Origin: Asterias rubens
Taxonomy: Eukaryota > Echinodermata > Asteroidea > Forcipulatida > Asteriidae
Assembly (NCBI RefSeq): GCF_902459465.1
Contig: NW_022985706.1
Span: forward strand, 182,571-246,570
DNA: 64,000 nt
Reading direction: 5' to 3'
Below the pieces are notes generated by a model. The model searched no databases. It was not told where the DNA came from and was given only the letters and a program-made list of their open reading frames with translations. Position 1 is the first letter of the stretch, and each line of letters begins with the position of its first letter. A program made the position numbers and the translations under genes. Positions 1 to 12,500 of this stretch are shown here, one piece after another.

Positions 1-514
1 TACCACCAATCTATTCTATTTCGCGCGAAATTGAATGCTACTGAAAAGGGTAATTCGATTTTGTTTTATGATTAGTCAAATGTAATGTTGCGTCATTCGA
101 TTTAACAAAATATTCATTCAATTTAACAATTCATCAAAGCACCATTCAAACTCGCAGACGGCCCTTGAGGCGTGTGTGTCACGAAAAAGAATGACGATAC
201 GCTAAATGGAACAGAGTGCTAAAGGAATTTGACTTGACTCAAAACAAAATTGAATGACCGAATTTTGAATTTGAAACGTAGTAACAACTGGAGAGGCAAA
301 ACAGCTTTAATTCAAACGCATGAAAATGAAATTGACTGCTCATTTTCCGAATTTGACCGAGAAAACCTATAATTACAATTATATAATTCTATATATTGTT
401 ATTCCAATCTATTATTATTTCTAATTCTATTATTTTTTTCTTTTCTTTTTTCAGAATTGATCTGCGAGTCAGAGATTCGGAAAGACTTTCAAAAACTAAA
501 GATTGATTAATTAC

Positions 515-3500
515 CTGCTTGCAGCCTCTGAGATCTAAATGTTGAAGATTTCTTAGATGTCCAGCTAAGACACTAATGCAGTCATCAGTCACCTGGCAAT
601 AGACAAAGACAATCTCATCACTTTATTAAAAGGGAAGGCATACATGGCATAGGTTTGAGGTAAGACACCTGCACTGAGACATCAAAGCTACATGTACAGA
701 CAGCAATGTAGGACAAAACCCTATGGATAGCCAACACAGTTTGGGGACATGAAAAATCTAACGAACTAAACTAATTGGAAGTTTGGTAATCACTCTTTAA
801 AAACACAGTACACTATTGGTGATTGTCAAAGATCAGTCTTCTCACTTGGTGTATCTCAACATATGAATAAAATAACAAACCTGTGAAAATATGAACTGAG
901 TTGGTCATCGAAGTTGCGAGATAATAATGGAAGAAAAAACACCCTTGTCACCCGAAGTTATGTGCTTCCAGATGCTTGATTTTTTCTTGAAAAACTACGT
1001 TACTTCAGCAGAGGGAGCCGTTTCTCACAATGTTGTACACTATTAACAGCTCCCAATTACTCGTTACCAAATTTTTATGCTAATAATTATTTTCAGTAAC
1101 TACCAATAGTGTCCACTGACTTTAAGCTTATTATAGAAGGGAAATGTTTCCCAAAATGCCTTACACTATCAATACACGGCTGTAGGTTTCTAATCTAAGG
1201 TTTGTATTGCTATTAAAGGAACACGTTGCCTTGGATCGGTCGAGTGAGTCTTTGAAAAGCGTTTGTAACTGTTTTTTATAAAATGCATATGGGTAGAAAG
1301 ATGTTGTAAAAGTAGAATACAATGATCCACACAAACATGCCTCGAAATTGCACGGTTTTCCTTTTACCTCGTCGACTAACACGGTCGGCCATTTATGGGA
1401 GTCAAATTTTTGACTCCCATAAATGGCCGACCGTGTTAGTTCGCACAGTAAAAGGAAAACCATGCAATTTTGAGGCAAACCTGTGTGGATCATTGTATTC
1501 TACTTTTAAAACATCTTTCCAACCATATGCATTTTATAAAAAAGGGTTACAAACGCTTTTTATAGACCAACTCGTCCGATCCAAGGCAACGTGTTCCTTT
1601 AACTTAAAGCTTGATTACAATGTACATGTACCACACATATACCTTCACTTTAACCTTGACAAAGCAGGCCTGTATGCTTCGTTTTTGAAAGGGCAAGGGC
1701 ACCAAGCCATTTTCTTTTTGGTAAAGGGCACCCTATGGGTAAATTATAAATTTCTACTGCAGCATTACAAGACCACCAAGGCATGGAGGCGATTGCCTTC
1801 GGTGCCTGCGTGAAGTATCATGCCTGCAAAGGTCTGTTTCCTTTAAGATTAAGACGAGAAATGATAAGAATGGGGGCGAACCATCTGTCTACACTACAGG
1901 TGTCAGAAATCAATTGTCCCTTAAAGCAATTTATGCACTTAAGCTTCTGGGTTGTCGGAATGGATTCTCTCATGGCAGAAACATGCATCATCCAGCGGGG
2001 TTTACCGGTAACACTTATTCTTAACGCTCGAAGCTAAACAGGGAGTTGGTCTTTTCCGCTTCTTACTTTGCTTAAATTTCCGGGCAAAAGTTCATTTTCA
2101 GGTACGCTGGATGCTCCAACTCAAATATTCTTTAAAATAAAGTTTTGCAATCCATGAACAATTATTGCATTCCATTTAACATAGTCATTGCAGTGAAAAA
2201 TATGTTGAATTATTAGTATTTGTTTAAAGCCATTGGACCCTTTCGGTTAAGAAAAAAACAAAAAAGTTCACAGATTTACAAATGACTTACAGGGTTTACA
2301 GAAGGTAGTGGTGAAAGACTTCTCTTGAAATATTATTCCATGAAATGCTTTACTTTTTGAGAAAACAGCAAAACAATATCAATTCTCGTTAACGAGAATT
2401 ACGGATTTATTTTAAACACATGTTATGACACGGCGAAACGCGTGGATACAAGGGTGGGTTTTCCCGTTATTTTCTCCCGACTCCGATGAACGATTGAGCC
2501 TAAATTTTCACAGGTTTGTTATTTTATATAGAAGTTGTGGTACACGAAGTATGGGCCTTGGACAATACTGTTTACCGAAAGGGTCCAATGGCTTTAAAGG
2601 GAAGGTACAAGTTTGGTAATTACTCAAAACAAATATTAACTTAAAAACTGACTTGGTAACGATCATTGCAGAACTGTTGATAGTATAAAACATTGTGGGA
2701 AACGACTCCCTCTGAAGTAACAGAGCTTTTGAGAAAGAGGTAATTTCTCACTAAAATACTAAAAGACTTAATTTCTCACTAAAATACTAAAAGACTTCTA
2801 GCTAGAAGTCTTTTATTCCTATCTGAAAGCACACAAATTCGTCCAACAAGGGTGTTTTTTCTTTCATCATTTTCTCGCAACTTCGATGACCAATTGAGCC
2901 CAAATTTTTACAGGCTTGGTATTTTATGGTTATGATTGGATACACCAAGTGAGAAGACTGGTCTTTGACAATTACCAAACATGTACCTTCCCTTTAAAGG
3001 CAGTGGACACTATTGGTAATTACTCAAAATAATTATTAGCAAAAAACCTTTCTTGGTGACGAGTAATGGGGAGAGGTTGATGGTATAAAACATTGTGAGA
3101 AACGGCTCCCTCTGAAGTGCCATAGTTTTTGATAGAGAGAAGTAATTTTCCACGAATTTGATTTCGAGACCTCAGATTTAGAACTTGAGGTCTCAAAATC
3201 AACCATCTAAATGCACACAACTTCGTGTGACAAGGGTGTTTTTTCTTTCATCATTTTCTCGCAACTTCGATGACCAATTGAGCCCAAATTTCCAAAGGCT
3301 TGTTATTTTATGCTTATATGTTGGGATACACCAAGTGAGAAGACTGGCCTTTGACAAATTACCAAACGTGTATCTTCCCTTTAACACTACTAGTGACTAG
3401 ATTACATTATCATTGTTTTTTATTATTATTAATGATGTTTATTGCTACCAAAATGGATCACAGGATGAAAAGGAAGTATTATGAAACTCTTGGTTGTAGA

Positions 3501-6500
3501 AGACTTACTGTGTACTAACATGACTAATGTCTGAAACGTGCATAGGCCATTACCAGGTGCGGATGTGTATGTGTAATTACTTTTGATGCTTAGTGAATGA
3601 TGGATTTATCAATGTGGAAAGCAAAGGCTTGTGTTAAAGCCATTGCACCCTTTCGGTACAGAAAAAAAAAAAAATTCACAGATTTGCAAATAACTTACAG
3701 GGTTTACAGAAGGTAGTGGTGAAAGACATCTCTTGAAATATTATTCAATGAAATGCTTTACTTTTTGAGAAAACAGTAAAACAATATCAATTCTCGATAG
3801 CGAGCATTACGGATTTATTTTAAACACATGTCATGACACGGCGAAACGTGCAGAAACAAGTGGAATTATGGAAACGTGTGGAAACATGGGTGGGTTTTTC
3901 CGTTATTTTCTCCACCGACTCTGATGACCGATTGAGCCTAAATTTTCACAGGTTTGTTATTTTATATAGAAGTTGTGATACACGAAGTGTGGGCCTTGGA
4001 CAATACTGTTTACCGAAAGGGTCCAATGGCTTTAAAACAGGTCATGTGAACAGACAAAGGTTTTACATTATGCTTTTTTGATGATATTTTTTGATGATAT
4101 TTTTGTAAAAGGTCTCGGACATACATGTATGTATATTAAAGGAACTGGATACTATTGGCTTGACATAAAATCTTACTTGGTAACAAGCAATGGAGAGCTG
4201 TTGATAGTATAAAACATTGCGAGAAACGACTCCCTCTGAAGTAACGTAGTTTTTGAGAAAGAGGTAAATACTCACTAAAATAATAAAAGGCTTCTGGCCA
4301 GAAGCCTTTTATTCCAATCTGAAAGCACACTATTTTGTACAACAAGGGTGTTTTTTCTTTCATCATTTTCTTGCAACTTCGATGACCAATTGAGTCAAAA
4401 TTTTCACAGGCTTGTTATTTTATGCATATGTTGCGATACACCAAGTGAGAGTACTGGTCTTTGACAATTTAAACCCGTGTAAAGAACTAGCCTGGCAAAT
4501 ACATGTATGCACAGGAAGACTATTCCGAAGAAATCGAGCACCATCAGGCTAGAGACTTACCCTATAGCATTGTCCGATATTAAGAGTGCGAAGATGTCTG
4601 CATTCTTTGCCGATCAATCGTAGAGTCTCAGGTGACAACTGAAGACATCCCAACACTTCAAGGACTTGTAAACTGAGAAGGAAACAGTGAAGGTTCTTGT
4701 TAATATAAGGAGGTATATATGACAATCCAAAACCGTAAAGCAGAGACGTCTACAGTTTGCGTACAGCTGAGTGAAGCCCAGCCCTAGTTTGAATGTGAAA
4801 AGAAAAACAAGATGCATGATACAAGTTTAGCAGCGAAGTTAGCTACTCGTGTGAACAGAGTTAATAATAATAATAATATGAAGCATTTATATAGCGCTCT
4901 ACGGAGAACAGAGCGCTTTACATGAGACTATGACAACAAAAGAAAAACAAACAAACTAGGATGGGTGGGGAAAAAGAAATGTCTTGAGGAGGCTTTTCAA
5001 TACAGGCAACGAGATCGCCTCTCTCAGACCCGCGGGGAGCTCATTCCATAGGCGAGGGGCAGCTATGGAGAATGAGCTATCCCCAGCTTTCCGTCTAGTT
5101 CTAGGAACGGAAAGCCGGGTCTGATCAGCTGATGACTGGAGTTGTTGCCTGTATTCATCAGCAGTATTGGAGTTGTGGGAATGAACAAGTTCAACCAGAT
5201 ATGATGGAGATTGGGTGTGGAGAATTTTGTATACATGAGTGAACATTTTGAAGGTTATACGTTCTTTAACAGGGAGCCAATGCAGCATTGCAATCAGGCC
5301 GGCAGAAGGCTGGTCACGACCACACGCAAATACTAGCCGAGCGGCCTTGTTTTGCAGATGCTGGAGTTCACTGCCTAAACTGTGTGTCAGTTATCCACTT
5401 ATTGCAGGTCAAATTATATAACTACTCACCTCTTTCCATGTCTAGTGATGACTTTCCTAAGACATTCATCAGAAACTGACTGGCATCCATTCAGACATAG
5501 AGAGGTCAACCTGCATTCAAACCATATCCAACGTAAACTGATTAAAAGCACATTTTAAAGAACGCTATAAGTAGAGTGTGGGATTGAGTCCCGGCCTTCA
5601 CACTTTTGTTTTTAAGCAAAAAGTGTCTTGCTTAAAACATTAATTGCTTCATACTTTGAATGTGATGTTAATAGACCCTGAGAGCCTGGTGACATTTCAT
5701 GGTGGTGCTGAAATGGCAATTCTTAAGTTCCCCGGTTCTGGCTGGGGTCATGTGACCTAGAGCCCAGCACATAATAGAGAAGGAATTCGCAGATGCAGAT
5801 GCACCACAGCACCATGCAAACTGTGACATGGTGCTATGTTAATAACTCAGTTTTATATTTCAAACATAGCTCTGTATACCTTGTAGAAAACTAATCCCGA
5901 GTGCTTCGAGACGCCGTCAAGCATGTATGTTTTCAGTTGGTGGTTCTCAAGTTCTCACAGAAAGTTTGTCTTTGAAAGAAACTGAAGGGAAAACGAACTG
6001 TTCCGAATGAATAATCAGACCATGGGCCAATTTCATAGAGCTGCTTAAGCAAAAAATTTGCTTAAGCACAGAAATAGCTCGCTTTTTTTACACATGTTAC
6101 TGGCCAAAATGTCATGCCATATACATTGCTTATGACTAGTATTTAGCTGTTGTTTACTTAGCATAACAATTAAGTGGAGTCTTGGCCAGTAATCTGATTT
6201 TACTAAGCAATGAATTTTTTGCTTAAGCAAAATTTTGTGCTTAAGCAGCTCTATGAAACTGGCCCCATGAAGTGAATCCATACCTTTTGCAGCTGTCTGA
6301 TATTGCAGCCAGTCCATTATCAGTGACTTGGCACCAGCTAGCGTCTAGGGACGTTAGATATTGACATCTTGAAGCGTGTAGGAGTAAAGAGTCACCGGTC
6401 AAGTCCCCACCTGTACATCCGCTTACATTCAACTCCTGAAACAAATAGCAGTAAACATAATCAGACTTAAAATTGGTAAGCATATTCTTCTTCTCACTGT

Positions 6501-9500
6501 TAAGCCTGGTTCATACTGTCTGCGAATGCAAATGCGATACGAACTTTGACACCACAAATTCTCAATGAATACTTTGCAACAGTTAAACTGTGCTCAACTC
6601 GTAACATACATTCCCTGCCAAAACATCCCTGTGGTTCAAAAATTTGCTTCATATTTGCATTTGCAGGAAGTATAAATCAGGCTTTACAAAAACAAACCAG
6701 TAAAAGCAGTGGACACTATTGGTAATTACTCAAAATAACTATTGGCAAAAAACCTTACTTGGAAACGAGTAATGGGAGTTGTTGATAGTATACACATTGT
6801 GATAAACGGCTACCTCTAAAGTAACGTAGTTTTTGAGAAAGAAGTTATTTTCCACGAATTTGATTTTGAGACCTCAGAATTAGATTTTGGGGTCTCGAAA
6901 TCAATCATCTGGAAGCACACAACTTCAGGTAACAAGGGTGTTTTTTCTTTCACTATTATCTCGCAACTTCAATGACCAATTGAGCTCAAATTTTCACAGA
7001 ATAGGTATTTTATGAATATGTTGAGATGCACCAAGTGAGAAGACTGGTCTTTGACAATTATAAATAGTGTCCAGTGTATTTAAGCCTGGTTCATACTTGC
7101 TGTGAATGATAATGCGATACGAACTTTGACACCACAAATTCTCAAACGAATACTTCACAACGGTTGAACTGTGCTCAACTCCTGACATACATTCCCTGCC
7201 AAAACAGACATGTGACGCCACAATTCGCTTCACATTTGCATTTGCAGGAAGTATGAACCAGGCTTTACAGAAACAAACCCACTGAACCATTTCATAGCGG
7301 TTTTTAAACAAAATGTACATACTGACTGTCAACAAAGACATGAGGAAATTCCAAAACTGTTCTGGGTGTACAAAACAAAATTGTGAATGATAACAAAATA
7401 GGGACACTGCCAATATAGGGCTAGATCGCTCAGTTGGTAGAGCGCTGGCACGCTAATCCAGAGGTCGTTGGTTCGAATCCCACTCTAGTCAATTCTTTGT
7501 TCAACCCCAAAAATCATTTCAAAACTTACCCAGTCAGTTTCCCTTGTGGTTTATATTGATATCTGAAACCAAAAAGTCGCATCCCCTTATGGTGATCCCC
7601 TAGCTGCCGCTTCCCAGGTTGTATCGTAATTTGGGTGTGATCCCTGGCTACACGGCAGTTAACGGTTGTATGGCTTCTGATTGGCACCCCCGAACAAAGA
7701 TATTGACAAAATAGGGACACCGCCAGTATAGGGCTAGATAGCTCAGTTGGTAGAGCGCCGGCACGTTAATCCGGAGGTCGTTGGTTCGAATCTCACTCTT
7801 GTCAATTCTTTGTTCAACCCCAAAAATGATAACAAATTTCATTTGTTTTACCTGAAGGCTGTCCGCACAGCTGCGGAAGAGATTGCGCAATCCATTCTCT
7901 GTAACGATGTTACCATGGCATTGAGTGATTGACAGGCTGACAGGATGTCTCTCACCAATCTGGGTCAGCCAGAAGTCTGTGACCTGCCTCTTGTGGAGTC
8001 CAATTGTTCTCCCTGTGTTTACAACAGAGACTAGGTTAAAGGCAGTGGACACTATTGGTAATTACACAAAATAATTTATCATCATAAAACCTTTCTTGAT
8101 TACAAGTAATAGGGAGAGGTTGATAGTATAAAACATTGTGAGAAACACCTCCCTCTGAAGTGATGTAGTTTTCGAGAAAGAAGTAATTTTCCATGAATTT
8201 GATTTTGAGACCTCAAGTTTAGAATTTGAGGTCTCGAAATCAAGCATCAGAAAGCACACAACTTCGTGTGACAAGGGTGATTTTTCTTTCATTATTATCC
8301 CGCTAATTCGACGACCGATTGAACTCAAATGTTCACAGGTTTGTTATTTTGTGCATATGTTGAGATACACAAACTGTGAAGACTATTCTTTGACAGTTAC
8401 CAATAGTGTACACTGTCTTTAAGTCATTCCTAGAAACTCCTGCAGAGCATGCAAGAACTTACATGTACAAGTATGTCAATCTAAGAATAATAATAATGTC
8501 TTTGAGTATGAAACATTGCGCTGCCAGCACCCCAGCAATGGCGCTGCAGCCAAGTCTTGGTCTATCGCTTTATTATTATAAGAACTTATTATTATTATTA
8601 TTATTAAGATCACACCCATATGTTGTATCAAGTTTTTCGTTCTTTTCAGAACTGAGAAGTCTCCCAAACAATCCCAAAAATATATGTATAGCAAGACAGT
8701 TCCCTAAAAAACAAACTCTACCTGGCAAGTAGACACACACATGGTGTTACCGCAAACCAAATATAATATATTGATACCTCAACATGCAATGCCTCAAAAC
8801 ACATAATTAAGCTTGGGTGATATCATGATATTATCGAATATCGCGATATTAATTTGGAAACGATTTCGATATCAGATCGATTTGGTTTTAATGGAAATAT
8901 CAATATATCGCGATATATCGCGATATCGATTCAATATCGCAATATCACGATGTATTTCCTAGCTGAGACATCTTGCACCCCATAGGTTTGGAGTAAAACC
9001 AGTAAAATAGGTCATTAGAACACCTCTCTTATGCTATGACTGTCTCTTCTACAACTTTCACTTGGAGTTTGAAGACTGATGATGTCAAATTTAATTAATC
9101 ACGATTATATCGAAAATCGCGATATATTATCGGCGATATATCGTGAATAAAATAAATCGATATCGCCCAAGCTTGCACATAATATCTGAATGCCTACTCA
9201 CACAAAGTATCATCCATAGCAATACGATGAAACCTGGAGCAGCTGACAGCACATTGGATGAGATCAGAGAAGCTCAAATAACTGAAGATATGAAGTAGAA
9301 TTTCATCTGGTAGAAGCTCCCAGATAGAGAGACCCTCGCCACCTCTCGGACTCTGTCAACGAGTAAAGAACAATTTGATGAGTCTTCAAGATAACAATAT
9401 GCACAGCGTTGCAGTCCCTTTAATGCTGGTTATTAAAGGCAGTGGACACTATTGGTAATTACTGAAAATAATTGTTAGCATAAAACCTTACTTGTTAACA

Positions 9501-12500
9501 AGTAATGGTGAGCTGTTGATAGTATAAAACATTGTGAGAAACAGCTCCCTCTGAAGTGACGTAGTTTTCGAGGAAGAAGTAATTTTTTACGAATTTAATT
9601 TCGAGACCTCAAAATCAGGCATCTGAAAGCACACAACTTCGTGTGACAAGAGTGTTTTTTTTTTCTTTATTATTATCTCACAACTTCGACGACCAATTGA
9701 GCTCAAATTTTTACAGGTTTTTTTTTTTACGCATGTTGAGATACATCAAGTGAGAAGACTGGTCTTTGACAATTATTAATAGTGTATAGTGTATTTAGGT
9801 GCTGATCAATTTACATCTCCTCCCAGATGTAAAGACAGTTTGTGTCATATTTTCAATAAACTAATTTTGTTATAAATGTGATTCACCAGAATTTGTGTTT
9901 TTGGTATAGGCCTACCATTTGACATTCACTGAGGTTTTGCTGACAATAGAAAGCAATTAGTCGACTATAAGATTTTCCAAACTAATGTACTAACTGGCCC
10001 AGCACAGAATCAGGGAGAGTCGTGAGCTCTGCTTTCTGCTCAACCAAATATGCCACAATTGGGGGCGTGCGGATTGTTCTTCAACCCCTAAAATGTACAG
10101 GGATGAGAGTCAATGCCGACAAAATTGTCTAAAACTGGGATTCAAATCTTCGGGGATACATTGAAATTATGGCATTTCAACCTTTTGATCCCCCCTTTGT
10201 AGTTATAGATTCTAAGGAGCTTTTGGGAACAGTATCCTCAGTGCTAGAGAAGTAGATCCAAGAGCATGTCTTATTTAATTTGAAGAAAAGTATTCTTTAT
10301 TACCAGGTAGACTCTTAAAAAAGACTGAAATCAGACAAAAGACTGAAACATCTCATCCCTGAATGTACCCAGCTTTATGAAACGCTCTCCCTACATGTAC
10401 ATGTACCTGGCCCAGCACAAAATTGTGTGAAATAAACGTTGGCTATTTTGAGATGTCTGATATACTTACATCACACATGAGCTGGAGAGTTAGAGGAGGG
10501 ATGTTATGGCTTGAGGATGTATTCAATGCTCTGGAAGCTAGACCTTCTGTTAACAAAAAAAAAAGATCATCAAAATGTATATTCAATCTTTCTGTCTTCA
10601 CTAAATCAGTCATGACTACCCCATAAAACAATAAAAGGTAGGGTCATACTGTAGACAAGTAAATACTCCAACATAAACAATGAATGACAATAAAAACTTA
10701 CTTAGTGAAAAGCACTGTATAGCTGTTAGTATTTAAAACTAATTTGAGAAAGGATTCCTTTTGAAGTAATATGGTTTTGAAAATGGGGTGATTGAGAATT
10801 TATTCATGTTTGAATCGTTTCTCAGGTTCCTGGGGGTTGGTGTCTGTTTGTGAATGCTGCGCCAGAGATGCAGTTGATAATGAGGGATTTGTAAACAAAC
10901 GCATTGGGTGAAGTGTTCAAACAAAGTTTCTTGGACAACTACAAAAAAAATGTCTGTTCGTTTGCATTGGTAAGAAGATGAACTAAGAAAAAGTTCAAGT
11001 TGTTGTGCAGGGTTTTAAGATGATAAGAAGATGAACTAAGAAAAAGTTCAAGTTGTTGTGCAGGGTTTTAAGATGTTGTTTTAACAGTATCAACAATTAC
11101 CTTTGAGTTGTGCTGAGTTGACTGCAAGAAACTCCTCCTTCATCATCTCTTGGCTCTGCCCTTCCCTGACGTCTTTTGATTCTCTCGACCTCCAACTTGC
11201 TGATTTAGGTCGTGACTTGTGACCTCTGACCCCTGGTTCGATATCGCCCTTAGGCGGGGCTGGTCGGGACTTCGCTGATGCTGGCCTCTTTGTCTGCACC
11301 AAGGGGGAGCCAGATGCTGTTAATGAATCAGCCAAGGGTAGCCTTTGGCCACTGGCCTGTAGACCATCTCCAACTGACCGTCTTGAACCCCATGTGGAGC
11401 TGGACGTTGCCCAGCGTCTGTTATACATTGGACTGTCAATCAGTTGTCCCGTTCTGCTCTTGTTGGTCGAAGATTTTGGCCGTGCAACACCCTGGCTGCT
11501 CCTCTGCGGCCCAGCACTGCTTGGACGAGGTTTGAGTTGTCTATCGCGGCCGTTCTCGTTCAATACATGTAGTTTGCTTACGTCATCTTGGTGTGGAAGG
11601 TCGAAGGTCACTTCATGAGCTGCTGGTTGACTATCAGGATTGTTGGGGTCCATATCAAGGACTTTAGAGCGTCTTCCAGTTTCGTTAGCAGCGAGCCACG
11701 CATCAACTCTTGTTGGCAAGTCACCTCCTTTGACGCTTTTACCATTGCCTTGTCCCCCAAGCACCTCTTCAACCACACCTGGACTTGCCACTCTTTGGAA
11801 GTCTCCACCGCCATCGATGCTCAATCTAGGAACGAAATTGGCAATTTTTCCCATCACAGTGGCCACATTGTCAGCGCCTTTTCTAAGAAGATCTTCATCT
11901 TGAACTTGTTGTGACACTTGGATGTCCCACGCACTCCCTGTGGTCATATCAGTACGGTCAGTATAAGCAGGAGCAGCAGAAAGATCTAACTTGTCGACAA
12001 ATTGAAGAACAGAACCTTCTTGGTCTCGTGATTTTCCATCGAGAAAAACAGCTCCACAAACCTGACATGAAGAGCTCAGGGTTGTGTTTAAACCATTACA
12101 CTCTGGGCACGTCTTAACATTTTGGTTTTGAACATCATCCAGTTTGGGAGCGTCACCAGCTGGTCCGACCAAGAGTGGTTCAGCAGTCGGTAGACTCTGT
12201 GATGTCTTGAAGATATCTTCAACCATCAAGTCATCCTTTTCAACTCTTTCTTTACCAAGAGTCAACTTGTTTGACTCAAATGCACTACTTTCCACTTGTT
12301 GAATTTGACTTTTACGAGGAGAGATCTTTTTCTGATGGTCTCTTCTCCTTTCATGATGTTCTCTGACCCCATCAACGTGTCGCTCTGGAGTCTTTGGCCG
12401 CCTCGGACTTGGATTCCTCACAAGAGCTTCGGAACTATTTTTAGGTTTATGTCGTTTTACTTGAGAACTTTTCCTTTCTTTGTTTGGTGGTCTGGGTTTG

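Noticed and set aside
1161..1813. Plus and minus ORFs of 110 and 163 codons sharing peptide text
   Set aside because: They read the two arms of a palindromic MITE.
7430..7805. Two possible tRNA genes
   Set aside because: A and B boxes are present, but the acceptor stem does not pair and both lie in a longer repeated unit, so they are tRNA-derived repeats.
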